Shown here: positions 7,521 to 15,566 of the stretch, one piece after another
How positions within the stretch are numbered: the first letter of the stretch is position 1
How the letters are laid out: each line of letters begins with the position of its first letter
Source of the DNA: G965240365 sp965240365
GTDB lineage: Bacteria > Pseudomonadota > Gammaproteobacteria > Eutrophobiales > Eutrophobiaceae
Length of the DNA stretch: 64,000 bases
Direction of reading: 5' to 3'
NCBI GenBank assembly: GCA_965240365.1
Contig: OZ251218.1
Span: 2,108,001-2,172,000 of the forward strand
Program-made: the position numbers and the translations under genes
The notes under the pieces: generated by a model
What the model was told of the DNA's origin: nothing
Seen by the model: the letters and a program-made list of their open reading frames with translations, nothing else
Database searches by the model: none

Positions 7521-7736
7521 ATTCGTCCAGGCCGGCCTTGCCGCTTATATGGCAGGTGGTCTTAGTGGAGAGCACTAAAGTGAATGTTGTCCAGCAGTTG
7601 TGCGTATTACGGCCCGGCCGGCATATCCCGGCTCCGGCCAGGTTCGGCCCGGCCCCCCGGCCAGACCCGGCCGCTCCCCTTTGCAATTCTTTCTTTCACC
7701 CGACAACGGCAATGCGCGGTTCATTGCGGGGGCGGC
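7521..7736 (+). repeat. Conserved cassette leader, copy 4
   Basis: Fourth leader copy with a short piece of the upstream tail (atagtcacagg). One G is missing in the tail, so it no longer stops at AGWS, and an 8-bp length difference shifts the leader frame. Sequence after ttcattgcggg matches copy 3, not copies 1 and 2. Confidence 0.85.
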
Positions 7737-7757
7737 GCATTCCCGAGGACCCGGCTC

Positions 7758-8372
7758 ATGAGTAAATCCTTCTTCAAGAAAATACTGATATCGTTATGTG
7801 TGCTGACTCTGGCCGGCTGTTCCGTTTTCTTTGTCCTTTTCTTTGTCCTTTTCTTTGACATTTTCTTTTTTGAAGAAAGCGTTACCAGCAAGAGATTAAA
7901 AGAAGAAGTAGGCATCGGAGAATATAAATATTTAGAAGAGATTTATAATGGGCGATGGGAAAAGGTTTGTGTGCTAATCACTTCTTTCGGGGTGATTTAT
8001 TACGGCGGATTTACTGGTTCACCCAATAAAAAGAAAGAAGCATTTATTGAGGAAAAAATAGATCAGTATGACCTGACAATCAGTGGAGGAGATTGGCATC
8101 TTCTGTTTTTTAGAAATGCGCATGATGATGACTATTTTGATTATATCTCTTTCAGAAGCAGTCAAGAATTGGCTATAAGACAACAGCCGCACAATTTTTC
8201 TCAGAAACTAATTGATGATTTTAAGCAAGCTGGTTTTTCCCCGACGCATTGCGCTGAACGCGATCAAGCCGTCATGTTTAAAACTAAAGAGAAATGGAAC
8301 GAATATACTTTGATAGAAATTACATTAGGAGTAATCAATGATAACGAAAGCGAGAGTGGAATCAGCAAGTAA
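7758..8372 (+). CDS. Putative lipoprotein, family B (cassette 4)
   Basis: Intact 204-residue version of the gene at 6462. MSKSFFKKILISLCVLTLAGC gives a signal with lipobox LAGC (Cys21), followed by a very aromatic stretch VFFVLFFVLFF that includes a duplicated ctttgtccttttctttg unit, then an acidic soluble domain with KRLKEEVGIGEYKYLEE, NKKKEAFIEEK, HDDDYFDYISF and VMFKTKEKWNEYTL. I do not recognise the family. The gene end overlaps a 20-codon stub of a partner gene at 8338, matching the lipoprotein-then-partner order of the other cassettes. An immunity-type role is inferred from that arrangement only. Confidence 0.6.
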   Translation: MSKSFFKKILISLCVLTLAGCSVFFVLFFVLFFDIFFFEESVTSKRLKEEVGIGEYKYLEEIYNGRWEKVCVLITSFGVIYYGGFTGSPNKKKEAFIEEKIDQYDLTISGGDWHLLFFRNAHDDDYFDYISFRSSQELAIRQQPHNFSQKLIDDFKQAGFSPTHCAERDQAVMFKTKEKWNEYTLIEITLGVINDNESESGISK

Positions 8373-8400
8373 GGTTGTAAAGATTGTAAAAACAATATGA
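8338..8400 (+). pseudogene. 20-codon stub of the second gene in cassette 4
   Basis: MITKARVESASKVVKIVKTI with TTAGGAG upstream, one residue different from the stub at 7041. It overlaps the lipoprotein end and stops at the start of a family A fragment. Confidence 0.4.
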
Positions 8401-8518
8401 GCAGGGCGCCTATCAATCTGTTGCGCGCGGGTGTGGTCGCTGATTTTAATATCCGCTTGACAAAGCATGATGTTTATCGTTTTCCCGCAAAATCTACAAC
8501 GACAAATCACAGGCCGGC
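8397..8518 (+). pseudogene. Fragment of a family A lipoprotein after cassette 4
   Basis: Reads MSRAPINLLRAGVVADFNIR and then LTKHDVYRF, nearly identical to the fragment at 7100 and cut at the same place by a hairpin repeat. Cassettes 3 and 4 are therefore a duplication of a ~1.2-kb unit that already contained the fragment. Confidence 0.6.
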
Positions 8519-8690
8519 GATGTCATTTCCGCCTGCTGTAGGCAGGCGGAAATGTATTACATAAACCACTGGATTCCGGCTTTCGCCGGAATGACAACGG
8601 GGCATGGAGCCAGGCATCCGTCATTCAGGAGAAAGCCGGAATCCAGGAAGGCGCTGCCGGGATGCTGGATAGCCCCCAGCTTCTACCGGT
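8517..8690. repeat. Hairpin repeats between cassette 4 and glyA
   Basis: ATTTCCGCCTGC / GCAGGCGGAAAT hairpin, gtattacataaaccactgg, GGCTTTCGCCGGAATGAC and a gagaaagccggaatcc arm. It parallels 7214-7385; the left arm differs (TTTCCGCC against TTCCCGCC). Confidence 0.75.
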
Positions 8691-8711
8691 TGGCGCCAGA
8701 CCGCAATAACC

Positions 8712-10004
8712 TCATTTAACCGCAGCCGCCTCAGTATATAAATTCCGGTTAAACTCATACAGCGGGCGGCTTTTGCATAGTTCTAGCACTTGCCCCTTGA
8801 CCCGTTCAATGACGGATTCATCGCCCATATTGTCCATGATGTCGCAGATCCAGTGCGCGACCTGGCGGCAGTCTGCTTCGTCAAAACCGCGCGTGGTGAT
8901 CGAGGGGGTGCCGATGCGGATCCCGCTGGTGACAAACGGCGATTGCGGGTCATTGGGCACGGCGTTTTTATTGACCGTGATATTAGCCCGGCCAAGCGCC
9001 GCGTCCACTTCTTTGCCGGTCAGGCCCTTTTCGACCATATCGACCAGGAACAGATGATTATCGGTGCCGCCGGAGACAATCTTGAGGCCGCGTTCGATAA
9101 AGGTGTCCGCCATCTCGCTGGCATTCCTCTTTACCTGCCGGATATAGATCTTGAATTCCGGCTGCATGGCCTCTTTGAAGGCGACCGCCTTGGCCGCGAT
9201 CACGTGCATCATCGGCCCGCCCTGATAGGCCGGAAACAGCATGAAGTTGATCTTCTTTTGCAGTTCCGCGTTGGCCTTGCCCATGATCAGGCCGGAGCGC
9301 GGCCCGCGCAGGGTCTTGTGGGTGGTGGTGGTCACCACATCGGCGATCGGCACCGGGCTTGGGTATTCCTCGGCCGCGACCAGACCGGAGATATGCGCGA
9401 TGTCGGCCAGCATCAGCGCGCCGACCTGATCGGCAATATCCCGAAAACGCTGCCAGTCGAGGATTCTTGAATAGGCCGAAAAACCGGTAATGATCAGTTT
9501 GGGTTTGTGCTCAAGCGCCAGCCGTTCGGCCGCGTCATAGTCGATTTCACCGGTCTCGATATTCAGCCCGTATTGAACGGCGTTATAGATCCGGCCGGAC
9601 ACGTTGACCGGCGCGCCGTGGGTCAAGTGACCGCCATGCGCGAGGCTCATGCCCATTATGGTGTCGCCCGGATCAAGCAGGGCATGATAGACCACGCCAT
9701 TGGCCTGCGAACCGGAATGTGGCTGCACATTGGCCCAGTCGGCGCCGAACAGCGCCGTGGCGCGCTCAATGGCAAGCTGCTCGGCAACATCCACGTATTC
9801 GCAGCCGCCGTAGTAGCGTTTGCCGGGGTAACCCTCGGCATATTTGTTGGTCAATACCGATCCCTGGCATTCCAGCACCCGCGGGCTGGCCATATTTTCA
9901 GATGCGATCAGTTCGATATGCTCTTCCTGCCGGCGGCGTTCTCCCTCCATAGCGGCAAAGAGTTCATCATCAAACCCGGCAACCGTGACTTCTCTGGTAA
10001 ACAT
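8712..10004 (-). CDS. glyA: Serine hydroxymethyltransferase
   Basis: The product starts MFTREVTVAGFDDELF and shows the family landmarks IELIASENM, KYAEGYPGKRYYGGCEYVD, QPHSGSQANG and the PLP-lysine motif TTTTHKTLRGPRSG. It converts serine and tetrahydrofolate into glycine and methylene-tetrahydrofolate in the cytoplasm. The ATG at 10004 has GAGGAA eight bases upstream; an in-frame ATG at 10067 adds 21 residues not typical of the family. About 430 residues, normal length. It is divergent from the DUF815 gene, with a ~200-bp shared upstream region. Confidence 0.95.
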   Translation of the reverse strand: MFTREVTVAGFDDELFAAMEGERRRQEEHIELIASENMASPRVLECQGSVLTNKYAEGYPGKRYYGGCEYVDVAEQLAIERATALFGADWANVQPHSGSQANGVVYHALLDPGDTIMGMSLAHGGHLTHGAPVNVSGRIYNAVQYGLNIETGEIDYDAAERLALEHKPKLIITGFSAYSRILDWQRFRDIADQVGALMLADIAHISGLVAAEEYPSPVPIADVVTTTTHKTLRGPRSGLIMGKANAELQKKINFMLFPAYQGGPMMHVIAAKAVAFKEAMQPEFKIYIRQVKRNASEMADTFIERGLKIVSGGTDNHLFLVDMVEKGLTGKEVDAALGRANITVNKNAVPNDPQSPFVTSGIRIGTPSITTRGFDEADCRQVAHWICDIMDNMGDESVIERVKGQVLELCKSRPLYEFNRNLYTEAAAVK

Positions 10005-10200
10005 TGCGCGTTCCTCAATATTAAAAATGACTCTGGTAAAAATGATTCTGGCTGGCGCCGGCGGCAAGGCGCCGCATTCGTTCTATGATAGACTGCGCGC
10101 GTTAAATAGCAAAGCCCGGCAAAAATACAGGGCGAACTCAACTCGACAACGTCCGGGCAAGCGCGGTAAGCGCGGCCGGACTCAAGGCCCGGCAAAACAG

Positions 10201-11076
10201 ATGGCAGACACGGAGAAAATCTTAAACAGACTGGATCAACTGCTGGACCGGCTGGAGCCTTTGCTGCCGCCCCCGCCGGGGCAGGCGCCGGAATTCGCTG
10301 GCGGGGCCTTTCAATGGCGCCGCCTGGGGCAAAAAGGCGTGTTTGAAAAAATTGACCGGCCCGGCCGGGTCAGGCTCGCGGATTTACAGTGCGTCGAGCG
10401 GCAAAAGCGCCGTATCATCAGAAACACGCGGCAATTCCTGGCCGGCCTGCCGGCCAATAATGTGCTGCTGTGGGGGCCGAAGGGGACCGGTAAATCATCC
10501 TTGATCAAGGCGCTGCTCGGCGAGTATCAGGCGCAGGGATTGAATTTGATCGAGGTCGAACGCGATCAATTGTCCGAGTTGAAGCCGATCATCCAGGCGC
10601 TGGTTAATGAAGACGGGCGTTTTATATTATATTGTGACGACTTGTCCTTTGCCGTCAGCGACCCGGATTACAAGGCCATCAAGGTCATACTGGATGGCTC
10701 GCTCAGCCAGACGCCGGAAAACATGCTGGTTTACGCCACTTCCAATCGGCGCCATCTGGTGCCGGAATCCATGCAGGACAATCAGCGCGCCCAAATCATC
10801 CAGGGCGAATTGCACCCGGGCGAGGCCAGCGAGGAAAAGACTTCGCTCGCGGAGCGCTTCGGTATCTGGCTGGCCTTTCACCCGTTCAGCCAGGATCAAT
10901 ATCTTGAAATTGTCGATTACTGGCTGGACCGGCTTGATTTTGCCGACCGGGACGCCGCCTCCGCGCGCCGGGCCGCGCTGCGCTGGGCGCTGGAACACGG
11001 CTCGCGCAGCGGCCGCTCGGCCTGGCAATTCGCCCGCGACTGGGCCGGCCGTCATCAACTCAAGGCCCGTTCCTGA
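10201..11076 (+). CDS. DUF815 family AAA ATPase
   Basis: A 291-residue protein with Walker A GPKGTGKSS (after NNVLLW), Walker B-like FILYCDDLSF, and YATSNRRHLVPE, the standard DUF815 pattern. These are AAA+ ATPases of unsettled role found widely in Proteobacteria. The ATG at 10201 is chosen because it starts MADTEKILNRLDQLLDRLEPL, the expected N-terminus; the frame is open for another 350 bases upstream but that part overlaps glyA. It is followed 28 bp downstream by hpt on the same strand. Confidence 0.85.
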   Translation: MADTEKILNRLDQLLDRLEPLLPPPPGQAPEFAGGAFQWRRLGQKGVFEKIDRPGRVRLADLQCVERQKRRIIRNTRQFLAGLPANNVLLWGPKGTGKSSLIKALLGEYQAQGLNLIEVERDQLSELKPIIQALVNEDGRFILYCDDLSFAVSDPDYKAIKVILDGSLSQTPENMLVYATSNRRHLVPESMQDNQRAQIIQGELHPGEASEEKTSLAERFGIWLAFHPFSQDQYLEIVDYWLDRLDFADRDAASARRAALRWALEHGSRSGRSAWQFARDWAGRHQLKARS

Positions 11077-11104
11077 AGATTCCGCGGGCTGGCAACGGAC
11101 TAAA

Positions 11105-11662
11105 ATGGGCAGGGAGATCAGCATTGAAGACAGCCGGGCCGCGCTGGCCCGCGCCGAGTTGCTTTACGACAAGGCCACGGTCGAACAGGCGATCGCGCGC
11201 ATGGCTGCGGCCATGCGCCAGGAATTACAGGACACGGGGCCGTTGCTGCTGCCGGTCATGATCGGCGGCGTGGTTCTGGCCGGCAAATTGATACCGCAAC
11301 TTGGCTTTCCGCTGCAAGTCGATTATGTGCACGCGGCCCGTTACCGCGGCACAAGCGGCGGCCGGCTGCGCTGGCTCAAGCGGCCGGAAAGCCCGCTGCG
11401 GGATAAAACCGTGCTGTTGATCGACGATATCCTTGACGAGGGCGTCACGCTGGCGGCGATTATTGATTATTGCCATGCCAATGGCGCTGACAGGGTGTTT
11501 ACCGCCGTGCTGGCCGAGAAAAAACGGCCGCGGCATAAGACCCTGCAAAAGGCCGACTTCAGCGGCCTCGGCGTGCCGGACCAGTATGTGTTCGGCTATG
11601 GCATGGATTATCATGGCTTTCACCGCAACCTGGATGGCATCTACGCCCTCGGACAAAAATAA
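11105..11662 (+). CDS. hpt: Hypoxanthine-guanine phosphoribosyltransferase
   Basis: A 185-residue type I phosphoribosyltransferase with the PRPP-binding motif VLLIDDILDEGVTL and a C-terminal PDQYVFGYGMDYHGFHRN typical of this group. It salvages hypoxanthine or guanine to the nucleotide. Its stop TAA shares one base with the ATG of the next gene, a methylthioinosine phosphorylase that releases hypoxanthine, so the pair forms a short purine-salvage unit. Confidence 0.88.
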   Translation: MGREISIEDSRAALARAELLYDKATVEQAIARMAAAMRQELQDTGPLLLPVMIGGVVLAGKLIPQLGFPLQVDYVHAARYRGTSGGRLRWLKRPESPLRDKTVLLIDDILDEGVTLAAIIDYCHANGADRVFTAVLAEKKRPRHKTLQKADFSGLGVPDQYVFGYGMDYHGFHRNLDGIYALGQK

Positions 11663-12411
11663 TGCGGCGGCTTGCCATCATCGGCGGCAGCGGTCTCGCG
11701 CAACTGCCCGGCCTTGAAATCCTGCAACGCATCACGCCGGCCACGCCCTGGGGCGCGCCGTCCGCGCCGGTCACGCTGGGGCGGTACAAGGGGGCTGAGG
11801 TGTTGTTTCTGCCCCGGCACGGCGCGGCGCATACGATTCTGCCGCATCAGGTCAATTACCGCGCCAATATTCAGGCGCTAAAGGATTGCGCGGCGGCGGA
11901 AATCATCGCCGTCAACGCGGTCGGCGGCATTACGCCGGCGATGAGGCCGGGCCGGATTGTCATACCGGAACAACTCATCGACTATACTGCCGGGCGCGCC
12001 AACACCTTTCAGGAAGGCGCTTTGCAGAGTGTCACCCACATCGACTTTACCCGGCCCTATAGCGAATCACTGCGTCGGCAACTCATCGCGGCCGCGGAAA
12101 AGACCGGCAACGCGGTTTATGCCGGGGGCATCCATGCCGTTACCCAGGGCCCGCGGCTGGAGACGGCGGCCGAGATCGGGCGGCTTGAACGGGACGGCTG
12201 TGACATCGTCGGCATGACCGGCATGCCGGAAGCCGCGCTCGCCAGAGAACTCGACATCGGCTACGCCTGCTGCGCGCTGGTGGCAAACCGGGCGGCCGGC
12301 AAGACCGACGCCGCCATCAGCATGGCCATTATTGAAGACAATCTCAGGCAGGGCATGCAACGGGTGCTGACCCTGCTCGCGCAGTTGCTTGATATGCGCC
12401 GGCGGGAATAA
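11662..12411 (+). CDS. S-methyl-5'-thioinosine phosphorylase
   Basis: A 249-residue member of the methylthioadenosine phosphorylase family: GGSGLAQLPG near the N-terminus, PRHGAAHTILPHQVNYRANI, TQGPRLETAAEI and DIVGMTGMPEAALARE. Placement directly behind hpt matches the gammaproteobacterial methylthioinosine phosphorylase (as in Pseudomonas), which splits methylthioinosine into hypoxanthine and methylthioribose-1-phosphate; hpt would then use the hypoxanthine. A plain methylthioadenosine phosphorylase cannot be excluded by sequence reading alone. Confidence 0.82.
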   Translation: MRRLAIIGGSGLAQLPGLEILQRITPATPWGAPSAPVTLGRYKGAEVLFLPRHGAAHTILPHQVNYRANIQALKDCAAAEIIAVNAVGGITPAMRPGRIVIPEQLIDYTAGRANTFQEGALQSVTHIDFTRPYSESLRRQLIAAAEKTGNAVYAGGIHAVTQGPRLETAAEIGRLERDGCDIVGMTGMPEAALARELDIGYACCALVANRAAGKTDAAISMAIIEDNLRQGMQRVLTLLAQLLDMRRRE

Positions 12412-12833
12412 TCGAATAAGTCACTCCGGGCTACCTGCCGCGGGCAGGTTGGAATGACAACGGGGTCAGCAGTGACGGGTTCTTGATTTCCTGACCTTAT
12501 CCTCATTGCTACTCGTCGTCATTCCAGCGAAAGCTGGAATCCAGTGGTTGATACAATACATTTGCGCAAAGCGGAAATGACAACAAAGGCCGGAATGACG
12601 ACGGGGTGGAAATGAAAAATACGGCAAAGGATAAAAAGGAGCAGCAATGCGCACAAAGCCCCGCCATTCTCCCCTGTCTGCGGCAGGCAGACTGGAATGA
12701 AAGCCGGGTCAGCAGTAACGGATTCTTGATTTCCTGACCTTATCCTCATTGCTACTCGTCGTCATTCCGGCCTGAACCGCGCAGGCAGGCACGGGAATGA
12801 CAACTTACCACCCCATTCACGCTACAATACCCC
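12412..12833. repeat. Repeat-filled gap before the TauE gene
   Basis: Two direct copies of a ~60-bp unit (ggttcttgatttcctgacc ... attgctactcgtcgtcattcc) at about 12465-12524 and 12707-12766, separated by hairpin arms and CTGCCGCGGGCAGG / CTGCCGCAGGCAG mini-palindromes. No gene seen. Confidence 0.7.
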
Positions 12834-13643
12834 GTGCCTCTTGACTTAGACTTATTGATAATCCTGACTTATGCCCTGACCGGCCTGCTGGCCGGGCTCA
12901 TTGGCGGTATGCTGGGACTTGGCGGCGGCATCGTCATCGTGCCCACCCTGCATTTTCTGTTCAGTCGGCAGGGTTTTCCGGCCGCCAGCCTGATGCAGGT
13001 CGCGATCACGACCTCACTGGCCACGATCACCGTCACGGCCTTTTTTGCGGCCCGCGCGCACCATAAAAAAGGGGCCATATTATGGCCGGTCACCCTGCGG
13101 CTCGCGCCGGGCATACTGATCGGGGCCGCGGCGGGCGCGATGCTGGCCGATGCCCTGTCGAGCGACGCCCTGCGGCTCGGCTTCGGCATCTTTGAAATCC
13201 TGGTCGCGCTGCAAATCACGTTTGACTTCAAACCCGGCACGCGGACAAGTTTACCGGGCACGGCGGGCCTCGCGGGCTTCGGCGGCGGGGTGGGCTTCTT
13301 CTCAACCCTGTTGGGCATCGGCGGGGGTATGTTGACGGTGCCTTTTCTGTTGTGGCGCCGGGTTAATATGCGCAACGCCATCGCGGTCTCGGCGGCCTGC
13401 GGTTTCCCCATTGCCATCGCCGGCACGGCCGCCATGATAATCGCGGGCCGCGATAACCCGGCCCTGCCCGCCCACACCTTCAGCTATCTCTACTGGCCCG
13501 CCGCGCTGACTATCATGCTGATGACCATGATTTTCGCGCCACTCGGCGCGCGCCTGGCTCATCGGCTCCCGGTAAAAACCCTGAAACGGGTGTTCGCCAT
13601 AATACTGTTCAGCGTGGGTATCAGGATGTTGTTACAGGGTTGA
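12834..13643 (+). CDS. TauE/SafE family membrane exporter
   Basis: A 269-residue polytopic membrane protein, GTG start, with about eight hydrophobic helices and the internal duplication of the family: GLIGGMLGLGGGIVIVPTL near the N-terminus and FFSTLLGIGGGMLTVPFL in the middle. Family members export sulfite, sulfoacetate or related organosulfur anions, or act as general anion permeases; the substrate here is unknown. It stands alone between two repeat clusters. Confidence 0.85.
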   Translation: MPLDLDLLIILTYALTGLLAGLIGGMLGLGGGIVIVPTLHFLFSRQGFPAASLMQVAITTSLATITVTAFFAARAHHKKGAILWPVTLRLAPGILIGAAAGAMLADALSSDALRLGFGIFEILVALQITFDFKPGTRTSLPGTAGLAGFGGGVGFFSTLLGIGGGMLTVPFLLWRRVNMRNAIAVSAACGFPIAIAGTAAMIIAGRDNPALPAHTFSYLYWPAALTIMLMTMIFAPLGARLAHRLPVKTLKRVFAIILFSVGIRMLLQG

Positions 13644-13808
13644 GCAGGCAGGCCGGAATGACAACGAAAAGGAAATCCATTCTTCGGCAGACCGGCATTT
13701 CTCTGGAAAATGTTATTTCTGCCACTCCCGTCATTCCGGCGAAAGCCGGAATCCAGTGGTTTATAAAATACATTCCCGCACGAGCGGGAATGACAACGAG
13801 GAGATAGA
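13644..13808. repeat. Hairpin repeats left of the IS481 element
   Basis: ATTCCGGCGAAAGCCGGAAT at about 13733-13752, catTCCCGCacgaGCGGGAatg at about 13771-13791, and a ggccggaatgac arm. This is the left flank of the insertion element; no part of fecR is visible here. Confidence 0.75.
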
Positions 13809-14813
13809 TGTAAGGTCCCGCAGTGTGATAACATAAGTTATTCTGCTATACCAACAAAGGAGGAGCTATGGGCCAAATACTACACGGCAGCGCCACAACG
13901 ACTGAGGTGGTGCGTCGAGCAATACAAAATAGTCAAGAGAGCATAGCCAAATTGGCGAAGCGCTATAATCTGAACTCCGCAACCGTAGCGAAATGGAAAC
14001 GGCGTGATTTTGTCCATGACGCAAAAATGGGGCCGAAACAGCCACGCTCCACCAGCTTATCGCTGGCAGAGGAGGCTATGGTTGTGGCCTTCCGCAAGCA
14101 TACGTTGTTGCCCCTGGATGACTGCCTGTATGCCCTGCAGGCCACGATCCCGCATCTGACACGCTCTTCCCTGCATCGCTGCCTGCAACGTCATGGTATT
14201 AGCCGCCTGCCCGAGATTGAAGGCGATAAGCCAGTGAAGAAAAGGTTCAAGAAATATCCCATTGGTTATGTCCACATCGATATCGCTGAAGTGCAGACAG
14301 AACAAGGTAAACTGCAACTCTTTGTGGCTATTGACCGCACCTGTAAGTTGGCCTACGCTGAACTACACACGGATAAAAAGAAGATGACCGCGGTACAGTT
14401 CCTGAGAAATGTCATTGCGGCCCTGCCTTACAAAATACACACCCTCCTGACCGATAACGGCGCTCAATTTACCCACCGCAAACAGGACAAACCGGCATCT
14501 ATGCACCTCTTTGACCGTGTTTGCCATGAGCATGATATTGAACACCGCCTGACTAAAATCAATCACCCCTGGACCAACGGCCAGGTGGAACGCATGGACC
14601 GCACCATCAAAGAGGCCACCGTCAAACGATACCACTACGGCGCACATGCGCAACTCAAAACGCACCTACAGGCTTTCCTGAAGGCGTACAATTTCGCCAA
14701 ACGTCTAAAAACCTTAAAAGGGCTTACACCCTATGAGAAAGTCATTGAAGGGTGGCAAAAGGAACCTGAACGGTTTATCATTAATCCACTTCAGCACACT
14801 GCGGGACTATACA
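13809..14813 (+). mobile_element. IS481-family insertion sequence
   Basis: Bounded by inverted repeats TGTAAGGTCCCGCAGTGTG (13809-13827) and CACACTGCGGGACTATACA (14795-14813), 17 of 19 positions matching. It holds one DDE transposase gene. The flanks do not show a clear target duplication, and only the right flank is fecR, so the insertion was followed by loss of the DNA to its left. Confidence 0.85.
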
Positions 14814-14851
14814 CCAAAGCCTGTCCCTCGATGACGGGTCAAAAATTATAA
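13868..14851 (+). CDS. IS481-family DDE transposase
   Basis: A 327-residue transposase with an N-terminal helix-turn-helix (ESIAKLAKRYNLNSATVAKW), then the DDE core: Asp in GYVHIDIAEVQ, Asp in LLTDNGAQF and Glu in NHPWTNGQVERM. AAGGAGGAG lies just before the ATG. The reading frame passes through the right inverted repeat (GLYT) and ends 38 bases into the flanking fecR DNA, so its last dozen residues are not part of the element. The frame is intact, so it could still be active. Confidence 0.9.
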   Translation: MGQILHGSATTTEVVRRAIQNSQESIAKLAKRYNLNSATVAKWKRRDFVHDAKMGPKQPRSTSLSLAEEAMVVAFRKHTLLPLDDCLYALQATIPHLTRSSLHRCLQRHGISRLPEIEGDKPVKKRFKKYPIGYVHIDIAEVQTEQGKLQLFVAIDRTCKLAYAELHTDKKKMTAVQFLRNVIAALPYKIHTLLTDNGAQFTHRKQDKPASMHLFDRVCHEHDIEHRLTKINHPWTNGQVERMDRTIKEATVKRYHYGAHAQLKTHLQAFLKAYNFAKRLKTLKGLTPYEKVIEGWQKEPERFIINPLQHTAGLYTKACPSMTGQKL

Positions 14852-15420
14852 TCGGCGCGGAAAGCGCGCTGACGCAAGACTTCTCCGCCAGCCGCCGCAA
14901 GCTCGCCCTGCTGCGCGGCGAAGCCTGGTTCGAGGTCGCCCCCGACCAGACCCGGCCCTTCATCGTCACCGCCGGCGGCATGACAATCCGCGTGACCGGC
15001 ACGGCCTTTGACGTGGCCATGACCGGGCGCGCCATCGCCGTCGCCCTGGCGCGCGGCTCGGTCGAAGTCCGGCGGCCGGGCAAAACGCCGCTGCAAAAGA
15101 CACTCAAGCCCGGCCAGCGCCTCGTCATTGACCGCAATAGCGGCGTCGTCCGTATCACCAAAGTCGAGCCCGCGCTCATGGGCGGCTGGCGCAACGGGCG
15201 GCTCATCGTGCACGGCGCGCGCCTGGCCGATGTGGTGGACACGATCGATCGCTACTATCCCGGGACCATCACGCTCATCAGTCAGCCGCTCGCGGAGCGG
15301 CGCGTGACCGGGGTCTTCGATCTCAACAACCCGCAGAAGGCGCTGCGCTCGCTGCTCAGCCCCTATGGCGCCTCGGCGCACAAATTGACGCCCTGGCACA
15401 CCATAATTTTAGAAGGATAA
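14815..15420 (+). pseudogene. FecR-like anti-sigma/sensor protein, 5' half lost to IS481
   Basis: From the IS boundary the sequence reads QSLSLDDGSKIIIGAESAL then RGEAWFEVAPDQTRPF, TGTAFDVAM and RVTGVFDLNNPQKALRSLL, the C-terminal two-thirds of a FecR-type protein including the periplasmic FecR domain and the STN-like end. It parallels the intact fecR at 59633. The cytoplasmic N-terminus, the membrane helix and any fecI gene are missing. The TonB receptor remnant follows, so this was a fecR-fecA locus. Confidence 0.8.
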
Positions 15421-15451
15421 CGCCCCCGCCAAAAAAATTACCCTTTTCCCG

Positions 15452-15477
15452 GGAAATCCCGCCCCGAGCCTCGTCTT
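15452..15477 (+). promoter_or_regulatory. Candidate ECF (FecI/PvdS-type) promoter before the receptor
   Basis: GGAAATCCC at 15452-15460 and CGTCTT at 15472-15477 resemble the iron-starvation sigma -35 (AAAT-CCC) and -10 (CGT) boxes, although the 14-base gap between AAAT and CGT is shorter than the usual 16-17. A perfect GCAAC-GCA-GTTGC inverted repeat follows at 15500-15512. No intact fecI accompanies it. Confidence 0.35.
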
Positions 15478-15566
15478 TACTATGAGGGTCAATGCAATCG
15501 CAACGCAGTTGCAATCTCAATCTTAATCAATTTAACGCAATCTGTTTCAAAACGGGAGAAATCACA

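Noticed and set aside
9507..10088. Plus-strand frame of 193 codons
   Set aside because: Antisense to glyA, with no recognisable motif.
9844..10200. Extended N-terminus of the DUF815 ATPase
   Set aside because: The frame is open but overlaps the glyA start region; the family N-terminus begins at the ATG at 10201.
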